From contig CANHTE010000047.1 of assembly GCA_947462945.1 (NCBI GenBank), positions 1 to 7,894 on the forward strand: a stretch of DNA of 7,894 nucleotides. The letters run 5' to 3'. Source of the DNA: Acetobacteraceae bacterium (GTDB taxonomy: Bacteria > Pseudomonadota > Alphaproteobacteria > Acetobacterales > Acetobacteraceae). Positions 7,110 to 7,894 of this stretch are shown here, piece after piece; position 1 is the stretch's first letter; each line of letters begins with the position of its first letter. Under the pieces are notes generated by a model. That model made no database searches, was not told the DNA's origin, and was given only the letters and a program-made list of their open reading frames with translations. Both the position numbers and the translations under genes were made by a program.

Positions 7110-7694
7110 TCACGCCATCGCCAGCCGGACGGAGCGCGGCATATTGGGCCGCCCACCCGCCAGCGTGAGCAAATTGCGCAGGGTTCGGCCCCATTTCAGC
7201 ACGAAGCGGCCGAAGCTCCGGCCGCCATCATCTTTGACGTGACGCATTTGCCAGGCCACCAGGCTTTTGGACAAATCCGGATCGGCCACCAGCCAGGACG
7301 GCCCAGGCAGGGCCTCAAGAAAATCCAATCGCCGCGCCAGCACAATGATGCCCAGGCCGCGCAGCCTGGCCGCGCGGCGGGCGGCCCGGAAAATCAGGCG
7401 CCGGAGCTGCTGGATGGGGTGGCGCGGGCCAAGATCATAGAGCGCGAGCAGCAGGTTCTCCCAAACGCCGGCATGCGTCAGCCGGCGGAAATGCCGCGAA
7501 ACCGTTCCCGCCGGGCCGTATTCGGGCGGCAATTCCCGCCAGGGGGCATCGGTGGAGATGAGGAACAGGATGGCATTCATCCGCCCGCGCAAATCCGCCA
7601 TGGGGCGGCCGGCGGGGCCGTCCCGCTCGACATAGGGGCGCAGGGCGTCCCATTGGCGGTCTGAGAGCTGGGTGAAGGGGATGCGTTGTTTCAT
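7110..7694 (-). CDS. Transposase-like protein with only the N-terminal DNA-binding domain (IS5/IS4 type, DUF4096-like)
   Basis: Residues 10-82 of this 194-residue protein (LSDRQWDALRPY, AGRPMADLRGRMNAILFLI, PWRELPPEYGPAGTVSRHFRRL, GVWENLL) match the N-terminal helix-turn-helix region of IS5-type transposases, usually called DUF4096. In those enzymes a DDE nuclease follows. Here the rest is a short Arg/Leu-rich stretch (96-125, likely helical), then an acidic-aromatic segment and a basic tail, and I recognise no catalytic DDE triad. The reading frame is intact and the chain ends in a proper stop 5 nt from the neighbouring gene, so this is not an obvious frameshifted remnant. It could be a domesticated DNA-binding protein, a decayed insertion sequence, or a regulator. 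The ATG at 7694 is chosen because the domain begins directly after it and a promoter lies just upstream; in-frame ATGs at 7712 and 7763 fall inside or before that promoter. Function unknown. Confidence 0.68.
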   Translation of the reverse strand: MKQRIPFTQLSDRQWDALRPYVERDGPAGRPMADLRGRMNAILFLISTDAPWRELPPEYGPAGTVSRHFRRLTHAGVWENLLLALYDLGPRHPIQQLRRLIFRAARRAARLRGLGIIVLARRLDFLEALPGPSWLVADPDLSKSLVAWQMRHVKDDGGRSFGRFVLKWGRTLRNLLTLAGGRPNMPRSVRLAMA

Positions 7695-7700
7695 CCCAGG

Positions 7701-7730
7701 AAAATATTCCATGTTATGGGAAAAAGTCAA
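7701..7730 (-). promoter_or_regulatory. Sigma-70-like promoter of the transposase-like gene
   Basis: On the minus strand TTGACT (7725-7730) and TATTTT (7701-7706) are separated by 18 nt, in an AT-richer patch that stands out from its GC-rich surroundings. The first transcribed base expected from the -10 box falls at about 7693-7696, on or next to the ATG at 7694. There is no Shine-Dalgarno, so the message could be leaderless. Confidence 0.5.
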
Positions 7731-7735
7731 GGAAA

Positions 7736-7758
7736 TTGGGGAGTCGCGGGCTCCCCAA
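7736..7758. repeat. Inverted repeat A, first of two tandem hairpin copies
   Basis: TTGGGGAG (7736-7743) and CTCCCCAA (7751-7758) form an 8-bp perfect stem around a 7-nt loop. The unit continues with ACC and is repeated almost exactly 39 nt further on. It ends 5 nt upstream of the -35 box of the minus-strand promoter, so it could be an operator as well as part of a transcription end for the gene at the window edge. Confidence 0.7.
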
Positions 7759-7774
7759 ACCAACCAGATGATTC

Positions 7775-7797
7775 TTGGGGAGCCACGGGCTCCCCAA
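7775..7797. repeat. Inverted repeat B, second tandem hairpin copy
   Basis: TTGGGGAGCC (7775-7784) and GGCTCCCCAA (7788-7797) pair over 10 bp with a 3-nt loop, a stronger stem than copy A. With the trailing ACC, the 26-nt unit differs from copy A at two positions only, and the C at the first of these extends the stem. This makes it a stable RNA hairpin on either strand. No U-run follows. Confidence 0.7.
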
Positions 7798-7822
7798 ACC
7801 CCTGCGACAACTTCGCGGGGGC

Positions 7823-7844
7823 GCGGGGGAACGCGTTCCCCCGC
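7823..7844. terminator. Perfect palindrome, probable terminator of the edge gene
   Basis: GCGGGGGAACG (7823-7833) is followed at once by its exact reverse complement (7834-7844), a 22-bp palindrome with no spacer. It lies 6 nt beyond the stop of the minus-strand gene that enters from the right edge, which suits a transcription end. The stretch after it on the minus strand is GC-rich, without the U-run of a classical terminator. Confidence 0.45.
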
Positions 7845-7850
7845 TTGCCT

Positions 7851-7894
7851 TCACAGCTCCAGCACAAAACTCTCGCCGAAACCGGGCACCCGGA
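7851..7894 (-). CDS. C-terminal end of an unidentified protein, cut by the window edge
   Basis: Read on the minus strand from the right edge, one frame gives RVPGFGESFVLEL followed by TGA at 7851-7853, then the palindrome. The hydrophobic, well-balanced ending, the stop placed just before a strong hairpin and the absence of any other explanation for these bases suggest the end of a real gene. Thirteen residues are too few to name a family. It would be co-directional with the transposase-like gene, separated from it by about 156 nt of hairpin-rich sequence. Confidence 0.45.
   Translation of the reverse strand, partial: RVPGFGESFVLEL

Noticed and set aside
5953..7194. 413-codon minus-strand open frame opposite the nitronate monooxygenase
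   Set aside because: Its composition is Gly/Arg/His-rich and without domains, while the plus strand holds all FMN-site motifs of a class I enzyme.
7105..7800. A complete insertion sequence around the transposase-like gene
   Set aside because: There is no matching terminal inverted repeat at the 7105 side, no target duplication is visible, and the catalytic domain is missing. The TTGGGGAG hairpins lie only on one side.

Overview
The window is GC-rich chromosomal DNA, apart from a short AT-richer patch near 7,695-7,735. It is tightly packed with genes and has almost no spacer. The base composition, the pcaH-pcaG-pcaB order and the protein styles suggest an alphaproteobacterium, probably of the Acetobacteraceae (Roseomonas-like). 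That placement is an inference from recall, not from a search.

Layout. (1) 1-2261, plus strand: the end of a protocatechuate catabolic operon, with the truncated pcaH (dioxygenase beta subunit), pcaG (alpha subunit) and pcaB (3-carboxy-cis,cis-muconate cycloisomerase). Together they open the protocatechuate ring and lactonise the product, feeding the beta-ketoadipate pathway. Gene junctions are -1 and +3 nt. (2) 2262-2374: a convergent spacer holding two stem-loops, probably a bidirectional terminator or a dispersed palindromic element. (3) 2371-5956, minus strand: a four-gene run read glmM -> thiD -> SLAC1/TehA-type anion channel -> AllA-like ureidoglycolate lyase. Its junctions are an ATGA overlap, an 8-nt overlap with a TTG start, and a 13-nt gap carrying AGGAGA. 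It joins cell-wall precursor synthesis, thiamine synthesis, a membrane anion channel and a possible glyoxylate/ureide enzyme in one probable transcript. (4) 6043-7104, plus strand: a class I nitronate monooxygenase divergent from glmM. (5) 7110-7694, minus strand: a 194-residue protein with only the N-terminal DNA-binding part of an IS5/IS4-type transposase and no recognisable DDE catalytic domain. It lies 5 nt from the convergent oxygenase gene. A good promoter upstream is placed so that its mRNA may be leaderless. (6) 7736-7844: three strong inverted repeats, two of them near-identical tandem copies. (7) 7851-7894, minus strand: the probable last 13 codons of an unidentified gene.

Most of the window is ordinary metabolism. 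The parts most worth a second look are the catalytic-domain-less transposase protein with its hairpin-flanked, possibly leaderless promoter; the composite palindromic element behind pcaB; and the close coupling of the anion-channel and AllA-like genes to glmM-thiD. I see no defence system, CRISPR array, RNA gene or phage module.
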